A DNA stretch of 64,000 nucleotides from Desulfofustis limnaeus (GTDB lineage Bacteria; Desulfobacterota; Desulfobulbia; Desulfobulbales; Desulfocapsaceae): the NCBI RefSeq assembly GCF_023169885.1, contig NZ_AP025516.1, positions 2,614,501-2,678,500 of the forward strand, written 5' to 3'. Position numbers and translations under genes: made by a program. This document shows positions 53,215-62,970 of the stretch, piece by piece. The notes under the pieces were generated by a model. The model saw only the letters and a program-made list of their open reading frames with translations. It was not told the DNA's origin and searched no databases. Position 1 is the stretch's first letter. Each line of letters begins with the position of its first letter.

Positions 53215-53964
53215 TCAGAGGAGCAACCCGCTTCCCAGCCAGTAATAGCAGATATACGCCCCGGCCAGGATCAGCAGGACTGCGGAGATAACCTGGACAT
53301 AGGGGATGATCCGACGCAGGTAGCCTAACACCAGGCCGCCCTGCACGAAGGCCATGGCCAAGGTCAGGACGAGAAACACACTGGCGGTACCGAGGACGTA
53401 CCAGAGGAACTGCACCATGCCGGCAACAAAATCGCCGCTGGTCAGGGCCCCACCGACCACCACGAGAAAGATCGGCAGCGTACATCCCAGCGACGTGGCC
53501 CCGAAGGCGAGGCCGAACAGAAAGAACCCTCGGATGCTGATGTTCCGGGGATCACCGATCCGTCCGGAAAGCCGCACCATGCTGTCGAGAGAAAGGTGTC
53601 GTCCGAAGAGCAGCAGGATGCCCAGAATGATCAAAGTGGCGCCGATGACCACCGAAAACCAGGGCAGCACTCCCAGCAACAGCGATCCCCCGGCCGACAC
53701 GACCATGCCGATGAGGCCGAACAGCAGGCCGTAGCCGCCGCTCACCACAGCGGCCACGCCAACAGCGCGGCTCAGTCGGAAAAACCAGGAACGATCTTTG
53801 AAATGCTCATCCCCGGCCCCAAGATAGAGCGACAGATAGACAGGCAACATGGCGAACCCGCACGGGTTTACGGCCGAGACCATGCCCGCACCAAAGGCAT
53901 AACCGACTTGCAACCATCCGGCCAGTTGACCCAGTCCGCCGCTTGCCCACGCCTGAATATCCAT
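53215..53964 (-). CDS. ccdA: CcdA-type thiol:disulfide interchange membrane protein
   Basis: A 249-residue protein with six or seven helices. The pair of conserved redox cysteines lies in SAVNPCGFAMLP (about residue 35) and TSLGCTLPIFL (about 163). CcdA carries reducing power from cytoplasmic thioredoxin across the membrane to periplasmic thioredoxin-like proteins for cytochrome c maturation. The TlpA-like protein at 30.3 kb and CcsA at 26.7 kb are candidate partners. It is divergent from tetR. Confidence 0.9.
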   Translation of the reverse strand: MDIQAWASGGLGQLAGWLQVGYAFGAGMVSAVNPCGFAMLPVYLSLYLGAGDEHFKDRSWFFRLSRAVGVAAVVSGGYGLLFGLIGMVVSAGGSLLLGVLPWFSVVIGATLIILGILLLFGRHLSLDSMVRLSGRIGDPRNISIRGFFLFGLAFGATSLGCTLPIFLVVVGGALTSGDFVAGMVQFLWYVLGTASVFLVLTLAMAFVQGGLVLGYLRRIIPYVQVISAVLLILAGAYICYYWLGSGLLL

Positions 53965-54207
53965 TAAGACCTCTTGTTGGCGATTGCCCCGGGTTTTTCC
54001 GGGTTCAATCCTGATGACGCGATCCCGCCCCCGGACTCAGCCCCTAAGAATAAGGCAGAACGAGCAAGAAGGCAATCAGGCTGCCGCAACATCTCCCCGC
54101 CGCAACGGTTCCTTGGCCGAGCGTTCGCCGGCAAACGGTTCGCGACGTCTCGCAAAAACCAGATGATTACATACGATTACCAACGACGCCCACTGGTAAG
54201 CTTTTTT

Positions 54208-54258
54208 TCGACCCGGGTCGATTATGCAATTGACCGGTGCTGTTTTTCCGGTTATATG
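54208..54258 (+). promoter_or_regulatory. tetR promoter with candidate operators
   Basis: TTGACC (54230-54235), 17-bp spacer, TATATG (54253-54258). A 14-bp perfect palindrome TCGACCCGGGTCGA (54208-54221) ends 8 bp before the -35 box, and the inverted pair ACCGG/CCGGT (54233-54252) spans -35 to -10. Both could bind the TetR dimer for autoregulation. The wider stretch 53965-54347 contains no gene that I can support. Confidence 0.55.
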
Positions 54259-54347
54259 TCTGCCCCGATATCGTCTATCCTGCACCATCCTTCAACCGGT
54301 CCTACCTGGCCTGGCGTTGTGCCATCGTCGGGACCCACATCACTGAC

Positions 54348-54947
54348 ATGCAGCCGCTGCGAGAACAAAACAAGAGTAATAAGCGAAGAGCGATCCTCAA
54401 CGCCGCCATCAAGCTTTTTCCCCAAAAGGGCTACCATCAGACCAGTATCGAAGAATTGGCGCGTAAAGCCGGGGTTGGCAAGGGAACCGTCTACAGCTAT
54501 TTCCAGACCAAAAAAGACATCGTTCGGGCCTTCTGTGAAGACGAGCTTGAACAGACCCGCCAGACACTTACCACCAAGAACGGCAAGGAAATGTCTCTCA
54601 TGGAACAGCTGCTCCTGATCTTTCTTGCCGAATTCAACCATATCACAGAGCATCCAGAATTCGGTCGTATCTATTTACAGGAAACGGTCTTTCCCCACGA
54701 GCATTATGGCGCTGCCGACCTGGAAGTGCAAGGTCAATACTTTGCCATACTCTATCCGCTTTTCGAGCGTGCCCAGAACCGCGGGGAGCTGCGCAAGGAC
54801 CTGGAATTAATTCATATCGCCGGTCATTTTCGCGCCCTCAACCTACTCGTTCTTTCCTGCTGGTATAACGGCATGCTCTCGACCGATGAGATCCCCGAAG
54901 CCTTGGGCGCCTTGATTACCCAGGCCGTGAACGGACTGAAACCCTAA
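54348..54947 (+). CDS. TetR/AcrR-family transcriptional regulator
   Basis: A 199-residue repressor. ATG 54348 is taken because it places the helix-turn-helix (SIEELARKAGVGKGTVYSYF, about 33-52) at the usual distance; the upstream reading to 54237 is not family-like. The C-terminal helical ligand domain is of the AcrR type. It lies first in a run with an MFP-RND-OMF efflux set and so most likely represses that set and itself, released by an efflux substrate. Confidence 0.93.
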   Translation: MQPLREQNKSNKRRAILNAAIKLFPQKGYHQTSIEELARKAGVGKGTVYSYFQTKKDIVRAFCEDELEQTRQTLTTKNGKEMSLMEQLLLIFLAEFNHITEHPEFGRIYLQETVFPHEHYGAADLEVQGQYFAILYPLFERAQNRGELRKDLELIHIAGHFRALNLLVLSCWYNGMLSTDEIPEALGALITQAVNGLKP

Positions 54948-54966
54948 GTGAGAAACGCCATCACCG

Positions 54967-56118
54967 ATGAACACCCCTTACCAGAAACCAACCAGCCGTC
55001 GCGGCCGCATCGTCTTCTTCCTCTGGCGTAACCTGCCCCGCTTTTTTCTGGTGGGACTGGCGCTTCTGATCGTCATCCTGGCCTCTGCCATCTCCGGCAA
55101 AAAAGCGGCCATCCAAGAGGAACAAATGGCTGCCGTCTCCAATGAACGACCGCCAGTGAACGTTGTCACCATGACGGTCAAACCGACCACCATCAGCAAT
55201 CGACTGAACCTGCCCGGCGTGATCGAAGAATGGATCAGGCTGAATCTGTCCGCCGAAATCGCCGGCACGGTTCGAGACGTGCTGGTTGCCGAAGGTGATG
55301 CGGTGCAGGCCGGCAACGTCCTCCTGCGCATCGAAGACGACGACTACCGCATTGCCGTCGACCGGGCCCAGGCTGCTTACGATTTGGCCCTTGCCGACTT
55401 CAAACGGGATCAGGCGGTACATGCCAAAGGGATCATTCCCACCGCCGAGATGGAAGCGATCCGCACCCGGATGCAGACCGCCAAAGCCGACCTGGATAAC
55501 GCTCGCCTGCTGCTGCGCCGCTGCACCGTCACGGCACCGATCGACGGCGTGATCCGGCGGCTCGACGCCAAACGGGGCACGTTCCTCGGGGTCGGCGATC
55601 CGCTCGGCGTCATTCTGCAGATCGATACGGTCAAGGCCGTTATCGGCATTCCGGAGTCCGACATCCCGGCAGTCCGCCGGCTCGAACAGATCGAGGTACA
55701 GATCCGGGCTTTGGACAACCGCCGAATCGTCGGCACTCGCTCCTTTCTCTCGGCCTCCCCGGATACCGCCGCCCGGCTCTACCGGCTGGAATTGTCCCTG
55801 GAAAACGGCGACCACGCCATTTTGCCGGGCATGTTTACCCGAGCCGACATCGTCAAGCAGCAACATGACAACGCGCTTGCCGTACCGATGTTCAGTGTCA
55901 TCTCCCGTAACGAGCAAACCTATGTTTTCGTAGAAAAAGAAGGCGTTGCAGAAAAGCGAATGGTGACCACCGGGATCAGCGAGGAATGGCTGGTGGAAAT
56001 TACCTCCGGCCTGCAGGCCGGAGATCGGGTGATCGTCGAGGGGCACCGTGACGTGGAAGACGGCCGGCCGGTCACCGTGGTCAAAGAGGTGAGCGAACCG
56101 GGGAGATTAACCCTATGA
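54967..56118 (+). CDS. RND efflux periplasmic adaptor (membrane-fusion protein)
   Basis: A 383-residue adaptor bridging pump and outer-membrane channel. An N-terminal helix (about 22-42) is followed by a lipoyl/hairpin domain (SAEIAGTVRDVLVAEGDAVQAGNVLLRI) with a long coiled-coil hairpin (about 130-185), a beta-barrel, and a membrane-proximal domain. It starts 19 bp after tetR; its stop overlaps the RND start (ATGA). Confidence 0.93.
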   Translation: MNTPYQKPTSRRGRIVFFLWRNLPRFFLVGLALLIVILASAISGKKAAIQEEQMAAVSNERPPVNVVTMTVKPTTISNRLNLPGVIEEWIRLNLSAEIAGTVRDVLVAEGDAVQAGNVLLRIEDDDYRIAVDRAQAAYDLALADFKRDQAVHAKGIIPTAEMEAIRTRMQTAKADLDNARLLLRRCTVTAPIDGVIRRLDAKRGTFLGVGDPLGVILQIDTVKAVIGIPESDIPAVRRLEQIEVQIRALDNRRIVGTRSFLSASPDTAARLYRLELSLENGDHAILPGMFTRADIVKQQHDNALAVPMFSVISRNEQTYVFVEKEGVAEKRMVTTGISEEWLVEITSGLQAGDRVIVEGHRDVEDGRPVTVVKEVSEPGRLTL

Positions 56119-59100
56119 TCATCTCCGATACTGCGGTCCGGAAGAGCACCTCCGTCGCCGTCCTCGCCCTGGTGCTGATCATCATCGGGACCTACTGCTA
56201 TCTGACCCTGCCCCGGGAGAGTTCGCCCGATATCACCATCCCCAACGTATTCATCTCCACCGATTATCGCGGCGTTTCCCCGGTCGACATGGAGACCGCC
56301 GTGACCATCGAGATCGAGAAAAAGCTCAAGGGGCTCGACGGTCTGAAGAAGATCCAGTCGGTCAGTTCCGAGGGAAAATCGATGATCAACGTGGAGTTCG
56401 TCACCGGTACCGATATCGACCAGGCCCTGCAGGATGTCAAGGACAAGGTGGACGAGGCCATGGGCGAACTGCCGACCGACCTGGAAGAGGACCCGTCCGT
56501 TTTCGAAGTGAATTTTTCGCAGATGCCGATCGTCGTCTACTCGCTCTCCGGAACCTGCGGCCTGCCCTGCCTGAAAAAGATCGCCGACGACCTGGAAGAC
56601 GACATCGAGGCGATAACCGGGGTGCTCGAAGTCGAAATCACCGGGGGACTGGAACGAGAGATCAGGGTTGAGGTCGACCCTGACAAACTCGGCTACTACG
56701 GCTTGACCATCAACGACTTCCAGACAACGGTCCGCAATGAAAACCAGAACACCTCAGGCGGTGCCATTCGTCTTGGCAGTGGCCGCTTTCAGCTCCGGGT
56801 TCCTGGCGAGTTCACCACCCCGGAAGAGATCTACGGCCTGGTGTTGACGACCCACCAGGGACAACCAGTGTACCTCAAGGATGTCGCCGAGGTTATCGAC
56901 GGGTTCAAGGAGGAGATGTCCCGCTCCCGCCTCAACGGCCGTGACGCCGTCAATATCACCGTGAAAAAACGGTCCGGAGAAAATATCATCGAGATCATCA
57001 ACGATGCCGATCGGATCATCGCAGAGTCGCGGCCGGCCTGGCCGGAGGGCACGGAAATCACCAAGGTGATGGACCAATCCAACGACATCCGACTGATGGT
57101 GATCGACCTAGAGAACAACATCCTTTCCGGACTGATCCTGGTCCTCATCGTCATCTTTCTCTTCATGGGTTTTCGTAACGCACTGCTGGTCAGTCTCGCC
57201 ATCCCCTTCTCCATGCTCATCTCCTTTACCATCCTGTTTGTCCTTGGGGTAACGCTGAATATGGTGGTTCTCTTCAGCCTGACCCTGGCCCTGGGGATGT
57301 TGGTGGACAACGCCATCGTTATCGTCGAAAATATCCATCGTTTCATGGAGCAGGGAGCTTCGCGCGTGGAAGCGGCCATGAAAGCCACCGCCGAAGTGGC
57401 CTACCCGGTTATCGGCTCGACGCTCACCACCCTCGCGGCCTTTGCACCGATGCTCTTTTGGCCCGGCATCATGGGCGAATTCATGAGCTACCTGCCGCTC
57501 ACCCTGATCGTCACCCTCTCCGCCAGCCTCTTCGTCGCCCTGGTTATCAATCCGGCCATGGCCTCATTGTTCCTCAAGACCAAAAGCCTGGCCGCCACCG
57601 TCGCCGACAGGAATCTCCAGGAAATCGCTGCCGCGGTTGAACAGCCGGTCGTCATCAGAGGCTGGCTGCTCACCCGCTACACCAACTCCCTGTCCCGGGC
57701 TCTGGCCACCCCCTATGCGGTGATCGGTATAGCTTTCGGTGCACTGATCCTGATGGTGCAGGGCTGGCTGCTGGTTGTCGGCCTGGAAAAGCCAGTGGAG
57801 TTTTTCCCGGAGATCGATCCAAAGGGGATCTATGTCAACATCGATGTCCCGGAAGGAGCCGACCTGGATTACATCGATCGAGTCATTCAGAGAATCGAGT
57901 TTTCTCTTGCCGGCATCGACAAACAGGACAAAAACGGCAGCACCGAGACCCGAGTGACCCCTTTGCAGGCCCTCGCCCCCAAGGAGCATCAGCTGGCCAG
58001 CGGCATGACCGTTTTCGGCCCGAGCGATATGGCCAATGTGGAGTCTATTTATATGCGCGGCACCATCGACTCCGGCGGGAGCCTCGCCTTCTCCGCCAAC
58101 ACCCCGAACCACGTCGGCATCCGTTTCGTCGAACTGCACGACCGCATCCGCTCCTCCCAGCTCGATGTGGAAGAAATCCGGCAACGGGTCCAAGACATCC
58201 CCGGCGGCAAAATCACCATTGCCAAGGAAGAGGAAGGTCCCCCGACCGGTGCGCCGATCAACATCGAGATCGCCGGGGACAATTTCGCCGTGCTGGGCGA
58301 GATAGCTGGTCAGGTTCGCGATATACTCAGCGGTATCCCGCATGTGGAAGACATCCGCGATGATTTTGTCGAGGGCATCCCCTCGGTGCAGGTCTCGGTC
58401 GACCGCCAGAAAGCAGCGCTGTTCGGCCTGACCACCAACACCATCGGCTTCGCCCTGAAAAGCGCCTATAATGGCCTGGAAGTCTCTTCCTTCCGCGAAG
58501 GCAGCGACGACTACGACATCACCGTGCAGTTGGCCGAACGCGACCGAAAGATGCTCGATGTCCTGTACCAGTTGCTGCTGCCAACCCCAAGTGGTGAACT
58601 GGTTCCCCTGACCACGGTAGCCGACATCAGTTTCGGCGGCTCGCTGGGAGACATCAATCGAATCAATAACGAGCGGGTGGTTACGGTCAAGGCCAACGTC
58701 GATGAGACCAGAATCCCCGGACCGGTGGCGCGGGCGGAAGCCGAGAAACTGCTCCAGCACTTTCCCCTGCCGCCCGGCTACCAGGTCAAATTCACCGGTG
58801 AATTCGAATTTCAACAGGAATCCGAGGATTTTCTGAGCAAGGCCTTTCTCGTCGCCCTGCTGGTGATCTTTCTGATTCTCGTCTCCATGTTCAACTCGGT
58901 CAGTCAACCATTCATCATCATGACCTCGGTCATCCTGTCGCTGGGTGGTGCCTTCCTGGGCCTGATGCTTTTTTTCCAACCGTTCGGTATCATCATGACC
59001 GGGGTCGGCGTCATATCCCTGGCCGGTGTCGTGGTGAACAACGCCATCGTCCTGATCGACTACACCAACAAACTCAGGGAACGAGGCTTCACCCTCCGGG

Positions 59101-59450
59101 ATGCCGTCATTTCGGCTGGAGCCACGCGGTTGCGCCCGGTCCTGTTGACGGCCATCACCACCATTCTCGGTTTGATCCCCATGGTTACCGGCGTCTCACT
59201 GGACTTTCACGCCATGGCCATTTCCTGGGTCAGCGAATCGAGCCAGTGGTGGCGCTCCATGGCGATCGTAGTCATCTTCGGTCTGTTGGTGGCCACTTTT
59301 TTAACCTTGATCGTCGTGCCGACCATCTATTATCTCTTGCAACGGGAGGACAGTCGCTTGGTCCATTTCCGCCGGCGGCTCCATGAGCTGTATTGGAAAC
59401 CGTTTCCCTATGTGGCCGGAGAACCCCTGATAAAAAAGGAGCGATCATGA
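56115..59450 (+). CDS. RND-family efflux transporter, inner-membrane pump (AcrB/MdtB-like)
   Basis: An 1111-residue, 12-helix proton-driven pump with large periplasmic loops. TM1 begins STSVAVLALVLIII. The helix-4 motif LALGMLVDNAIVIVENI carries the conserved aspartate used for proton relay, and GVVVNNAIVLIDY occurs in the second half. Longer than AcrB (1049), with inserts in the second half. It shares ATGA overlaps with both neighbours. Substrate is unknown; the sequence is HAE-like rather than metal-exporting CusA. Confidence 0.93.
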   Translation: MIISDTAVRKSTSVAVLALVLIIIGTYCYLTLPRESSPDITIPNVFISTDYRGVSPVDMETAVTIEIEKKLKGLDGLKKIQSVSSEGKSMINVEFVTGTDIDQALQDVKDKVDEAMGELPTDLEEDPSVFEVNFSQMPIVVYSLSGTCGLPCLKKIADDLEDDIEAITGVLEVEITGGLEREIRVEVDPDKLGYYGLTINDFQTTVRNENQNTSGGAIRLGSGRFQLRVPGEFTTPEEIYGLVLTTHQGQPVYLKDVAEVIDGFKEEMSRSRLNGRDAVNITVKKRSGENIIEIINDADRIIAESRPAWPEGTEITKVMDQSNDIRLMVIDLENNILSGLILVLIVIFLFMGFRNALLVSLAIPFSMLISFTILFVLGVTLNMVVLFSLTLALGMLVDNAIVIVENIHRFMEQGASRVEAAMKATAEVAYPVIGSTLTTLAAFAPMLFWPGIMGEFMSYLPLTLIVTLSASLFVALVINPAMASLFLKTKSLAATVADRNLQEIAAAVEQPVVIRGWLLTRYTNSLSRALATPYAVIGIAFGALILMVQGWLLVVGLEKPVEFFPEIDPKGIYVNIDVPEGADLDYIDRVIQRIEFSLAGIDKQDKNGSTETRVTPLQALAPKEHQLASGMTVFGPSDMANVESIYMRGTIDSGGSLAFSANTPNHVGIRFVELHDRIRSSQLDVEEIRQRVQDIPGGKITIAKEEEGPPTGAPINIEIAGDNFAVLGEIAGQVRDILSGIPHVEDIRDDFVEGIPSVQVSVDRQKAALFGLTTNTIGFALKSAYNGLEVSSFREGSDDYDITVQLAERDRKMLDVLYQLLLPTPSGELVPLTTVADISFGGSLGDINRINNERVVTVKANVDETRIPGPVARAEAEKLLQHFPLPPGYQVKFTGEFEFQQESEDFLSKAFLVALLVIFLILVSMFNSVSQPFIIMTSVILSLGGAFLGLMLFFQPFGIIMTGVGVISLAGVVVNNAIVLIDYTNKLRERGFTLRDAVISAGATRLRPVLLTAITTILGLIPMVTGVSLDFHAMAISWVSESSQWWRSMAIVVIFGLLVATFLTLIVVPTIYYLLQREDSRLVHFRRRLHELYWKPFPYVAGEPLIKKERS

Positions 59451-60916
59451 ACATCTGTTTCAGCCGTTGCCGCACCTTCTTCCTGGTCCCTCTTGTCGCT
59501 TTCTTCTCTTTGGTACAGGCCGCCCACAGCCAAGAACCCAAAGCGATCGGCTGGTCACTGGCGGAGGCAGTGGAAACGGCTTTGCTCAGTAACCTCGGGC
59601 TGCAATTGAAACGACATGAGGTGCAGCAGGCCGAAGGTACTGCCCAGGCTGCGCAAGGGAGCTTTTCTCCGCTGCTCTCGGCAGAGGTTGGCGCCACCGG
59701 CCTCCAGAGAACACCGGCGAGCGTGGCTGAAGCCGAAACCGAACAGACCACCGTCTGGCAGGCTGGAATCAGCAAACGGTTCACCCCCGGAACCGAGATT
59801 GATCTGAGCTTGTCCAACAACACCTTTGACTCCGACACCGACCTGTTGTTGTTCGACCCGGTGTATCGCAGTGGCTGGACCCTCGGCATCACCCAGCCCT
59901 TGTTGAGAGGACGGGGCGAAGACGCACAAACCGCCGATCTGGAGGCCGCCCGCAGGGCGCTGGAGGCGCAGACCTTTCTCGTAGACGACGAGGCTGCCGC
60001 ACTGGCCGCTCAGGTGAAAAACGCCTATTGGGAACTGGTATTTGCCCATCGGAACCTGGAAGTATTGCAGCTATCCCTGGTTTTGGCCCAACGATTGAAG
60101 GAGGAGACGGCGGCCCGGATCGAAACCGGCTCGCTGGCCACCATCGACATCTTTCAGCCCGAATCGGAAGTGGCGGTACGCGAGCAGGAGTTAATCTCCG
60201 GTCAGCAGCTGATCGGCTCAGCCGAAGATCGCCTGAAACTGCTGACCAACACCAGCGACTGGCAGACCCCTCTGCAACCGACGGAATATCCGGACGTCAG
60301 GCCGGTCAGGCCCGACTTGGCGACGGTCATGGAGAAGGCATTGGCTAATCGTCCCGACTTGAAGGCGGCTGCCTTGCAGATTCAGGCGGCGGCATGGCGG
60401 CTCAAGCGAGCGGAAAACGAGCGGTTGCCAGCCCTTGACCTGTATGGCCTTGCCGGCCTCGGAGGGACTGCTGACAGCTTTGGCCGGGCCGTGGACAACA
60501 CCTGGGGCGATACTGACCACCAGTGGCAGATCGGCCTGCGTTTCTCGCATCCCCTGGATTCCTCGCTGGCCGATGGTAATTATCGTCAGGCAGCGGCCGT
60601 CCATGCCCGCAGCCGGACCAGCCTGGAAATGATGAAGCAGGAAGTACGCCGCCTGGCCCGCTCCACCGTTCGTGACATTGAACTGGCCCTCAAGACCATC
60701 GAGGCAGCAAAAAAAACAACGCTTGCCCGGCAGAAGAGCCTGGATGCCGAACAGGCCAAGTTCGAAGCCGGCCGCTCCACCACCCTCGATGTTCTGATCG
60801 CACAGCAGCACTATTCCCAGGCGCTCACGGCGGAACATCGAGCCCATGTGTCTTACGCGCAGATACTTGCCGATCTTGACCGGTTGCAGGGAATCATCTC
60901 CCTTCCGAAAAGATAG
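59447..60916 (+). CDS. TolC-family outer-membrane efflux protein
   Basis: A 489-residue channel. ATG 59447 overlaps the RND stop and follows AAAGGAG; a signal peptide ends near AHS. Two homologous OEP repeats with long helices are seen, EAVETALLSNLGLQLKRHEVQQAEG and, later, ANRPDLKAAALQIQAAAWRLKRAE. It completes the tripartite TetR-controlled pump in one operon. Confidence 0.92.
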   Translation: MNICFSRCRTFFLVPLVAFFSLVQAAHSQEPKAIGWSLAEAVETALLSNLGLQLKRHEVQQAEGTAQAAQGSFSPLLSAEVGATGLQRTPASVAEAETEQTTVWQAGISKRFTPGTEIDLSLSNNTFDSDTDLLLFDPVYRSGWTLGITQPLLRGRGEDAQTADLEAARRALEAQTFLVDDEAAALAAQVKNAYWELVFAHRNLEVLQLSLVLAQRLKEETAARIETGSLATIDIFQPESEVAVREQELISGQQLIGSAEDRLKLLTNTSDWQTPLQPTEYPDVRPVRPDLATVMEKALANRPDLKAAALQIQAAAWRLKRAENERLPALDLYGLAGLGGTADSFGRAVDNTWGDTDHQWQIGLRFSHPLDSSLADGNYRQAAAVHARSRTSLEMMKQEVRRLARSTVRDIELALKTIEAAKKTTLARQKSLDAEQAKFEAGRSTTLDVLIAQQHYSQALTAEHRAHVSYAQILADLDRLQGIISLPKR

Positions 60917-61065
60917 CCGCACGGGTGGTTGATGGAGGCAAACCAATTTCCCCCGGCAGAGACTGCGGCGGGAACCTTGTTCTTTGTCCTGAAATCAGCT
61001 ACAGTTGTCGGACTTTTTTCGCAATCCGTTGGCCCCCAGACGAGGAAACCAAAACGCCGGTACCG

Positions 61066-62958
61066 ATGAGCACACCAGAATCGCGCTTCGCCACGTTGTC
61101 CGAGGCCCTGCCGGACGTCCTCCCGTCTGCTGCGGCTGCCTCTTTCGTTCAGCGAGCCGGTGAGGGTTTGTTCTCATGGTCAGAGCTGCTCGCACTTCTC
61201 GAAGACGATCGTCCCGTCGCCAACTCGCTGATCCGCTTCGCCGCCGTCACCAGTACCGCAACAGAACCGGTCCCGGAGACGCTGTCTCAAACCCTGCTCG
61301 CTCTCGGGCTCAAGAGCACGCTGGCCCTGGCTGCCGCTTTTTCGATCCAGGCTGCCAACGGCTCCGGACCATGCCACCAGTTTGCTTACCAGAGATTCTG
61401 GGACGTCTCGCTGGCCCGCGGCTTCGCTGCCCGGACCCTGGGACGGCTCTGTTCTCACGCCGACCCCGATGAATTCTTTGTCTACGGGCTGCTGTTACGT
61501 GTCGGTCAAATCAGTCTGGCCGCCGAACATCCTCAGACCTATGCGGGCATGGTTGCCGAGACGGATGACCCGTTGCTCTTGCTGAGCCAGGAACAGGCCC
61601 AATTCCGCACCACTCATCTCCGTGCAGGACTGAAGTTGATCAACGGTTGGCCCCTGCCTCGCGGTGTTGCCACCACCCTACAGGTCCTTCTGGCGGATAG
61701 TCACGCTCCGTCGCCGGACTCATCCACCACCAGAGACCTCGAACTTCTCCGGCACGCCGAGGGGGCAGCCCAGGTTCTCCTGGCCGACCAGCCACTCGAC
61801 ACGCTGGCCGCCTGTTTGTCACCTCTGATGAACCTTGGTTTGCGTCCCAGCGACTGCCTCCTGCTCGCCACCGAAATGCGAAACCACTGGAAGGCGTGGT
61901 GTCGACAAACGACCTCGGTCAACGCCTTCGCCCCGTGCACGGCCCCAGAAGTTGCTCCTCACGAGAAAAGCCAGGGCAGACGTCATCCGGCAGCCGACGA
62001 CGATCCGTTGACCATCCTGATCATCGACGACGACCCGATGACCGTGCTGAGTCTCAGCCACCTGCTGCACACCCCGACCAAGGTGGTCATCAATGCCGCC
62101 GATGGCAGTCAGGGACTGGCCTTGGCGGAACGTCACCAACCGCAGATCGTCATTACCGATTGGCGGATGCCCGGCCTCAACGGCATCGAATTATGCCGAC
62201 TGCTGCGCAGCGATGAGCGTACCCGGCACACCTATATCATCATGCTCACCGGATGCGAATCGGACGACGAACTGCTCCAGGCATTTGCTGCCTGGGCCGA
62301 CGACTACATCGTCAAACCGTTCAAGCCGAAGGTGCTCGAGGCCAGAATCCGCAGTGGTGAACGGCTGGTCCGTTCGCACCGAACGATCATCCGGGACCGG
62401 GAGATCATCCACCATTATGCCGAACAACTGGCTCAGGCTAACCGCACCTTGCAAGAACTGGCCCTGACCGATGTGTTGACCGGTCTGCCTAATCGCCGCA
62501 ACGCGTTGGAAAGGCTCAAAGAAGTAACGGCCGAAGCACGCCGGCACCAGGGCCCGCTGTGCTGCATCATGATTGACATCGACCACTTCAAAAAGGTCAA
62601 CGACGACTGGGGACACGACGTGGGCGACCGGGTATTGCGGGAACTGGCTGAGGTCTTCATCTCATCGGCCCGAAGATATGACATGGTAAGTCGTATCGGT
62701 GGCGAAGAGTTTCTCGTCATCTGCCCGCACAGCACGGTGGTCGAAACGCAACATCTGGCCGAACGATTGCGTCAAGCGGTCGCCGATTACCCCATCGTTC
62801 ACGACCGTCAAGCCATCGGGGTTACCATCAGCTGCGGTGTCGCCGCCTGGCGGCAAAACATGCACGATTTCGAAGAAATGACCAAGACCGCCGACCGAGC
62901 CCTCTATCGGGCCAAACAGCGAGGACGGAATTGTGTGGTGGTCGAGGAGGGCCGCTGA
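61066..62958 (+). CDS. HDOD-REC-GGDEF diguanylate cyclase
   Basis: A 630-residue cytoplasmic signalling protein. Residues 1-280 form an HDOD domain (TLSEALPDVLPS..., FFVYGLLLRVGQIS). A receiver domain at about 315-435 has IIDDDP acid pocket, phospho-acceptor Asp in ITDWRMPG (about 364) and K in VKPF. A GGDEF domain from about 465 ends with active GGEEF (about 544). An RxxD inhibitory site (RRYD) lies five residues before it, so it should make c-di-GMP with product feedback. ATG 61066 is preferred; a longer reading reaches 60925. Confidence 0.9.
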   Translation: MSTPESRFATLSEALPDVLPSAAAASFVQRAGEGLFSWSELLALLEDDRPVANSLIRFAAVTSTATEPVPETLSQTLLALGLKSTLALAAAFSIQAANGSGPCHQFAYQRFWDVSLARGFAARTLGRLCSHADPDEFFVYGLLLRVGQISLAAEHPQTYAGMVAETDDPLLLLSQEQAQFRTTHLRAGLKLINGWPLPRGVATTLQVLLADSHAPSPDSSTTRDLELLRHAEGAAQVLLADQPLDTLAACLSPLMNLGLRPSDCLLLATEMRNHWKAWCRQTTSVNAFAPCTAPEVAPHEKSQGRRHPAADDDPLTILIIDDDPMTVLSLSHLLHTPTKVVINAADGSQGLALAERHQPQIVITDWRMPGLNGIELCRLLRSDERTRHTYIIMLTGCESDDELLQAFAAWADDYIVKPFKPKVLEARIRSGERLVRSHRTIIRDREIIHHYAEQLAQANRTLQELALTDVLTGLPNRRNALERLKEVTAEARRHQGPLCCIMIDIDHFKKVNDDWGHDVGDRVLRELAEVFISSARRYDMVSRIGGEEFLVICPHSTVVETQHLAERLRQAVADYPIVHDRQAIGVTISCGVAAWRQNMHDFEEMTKTADRALYRAKQRGRNCVVVEEGR

Positions 62959-62970
62959 CCGGCTCCCTGC

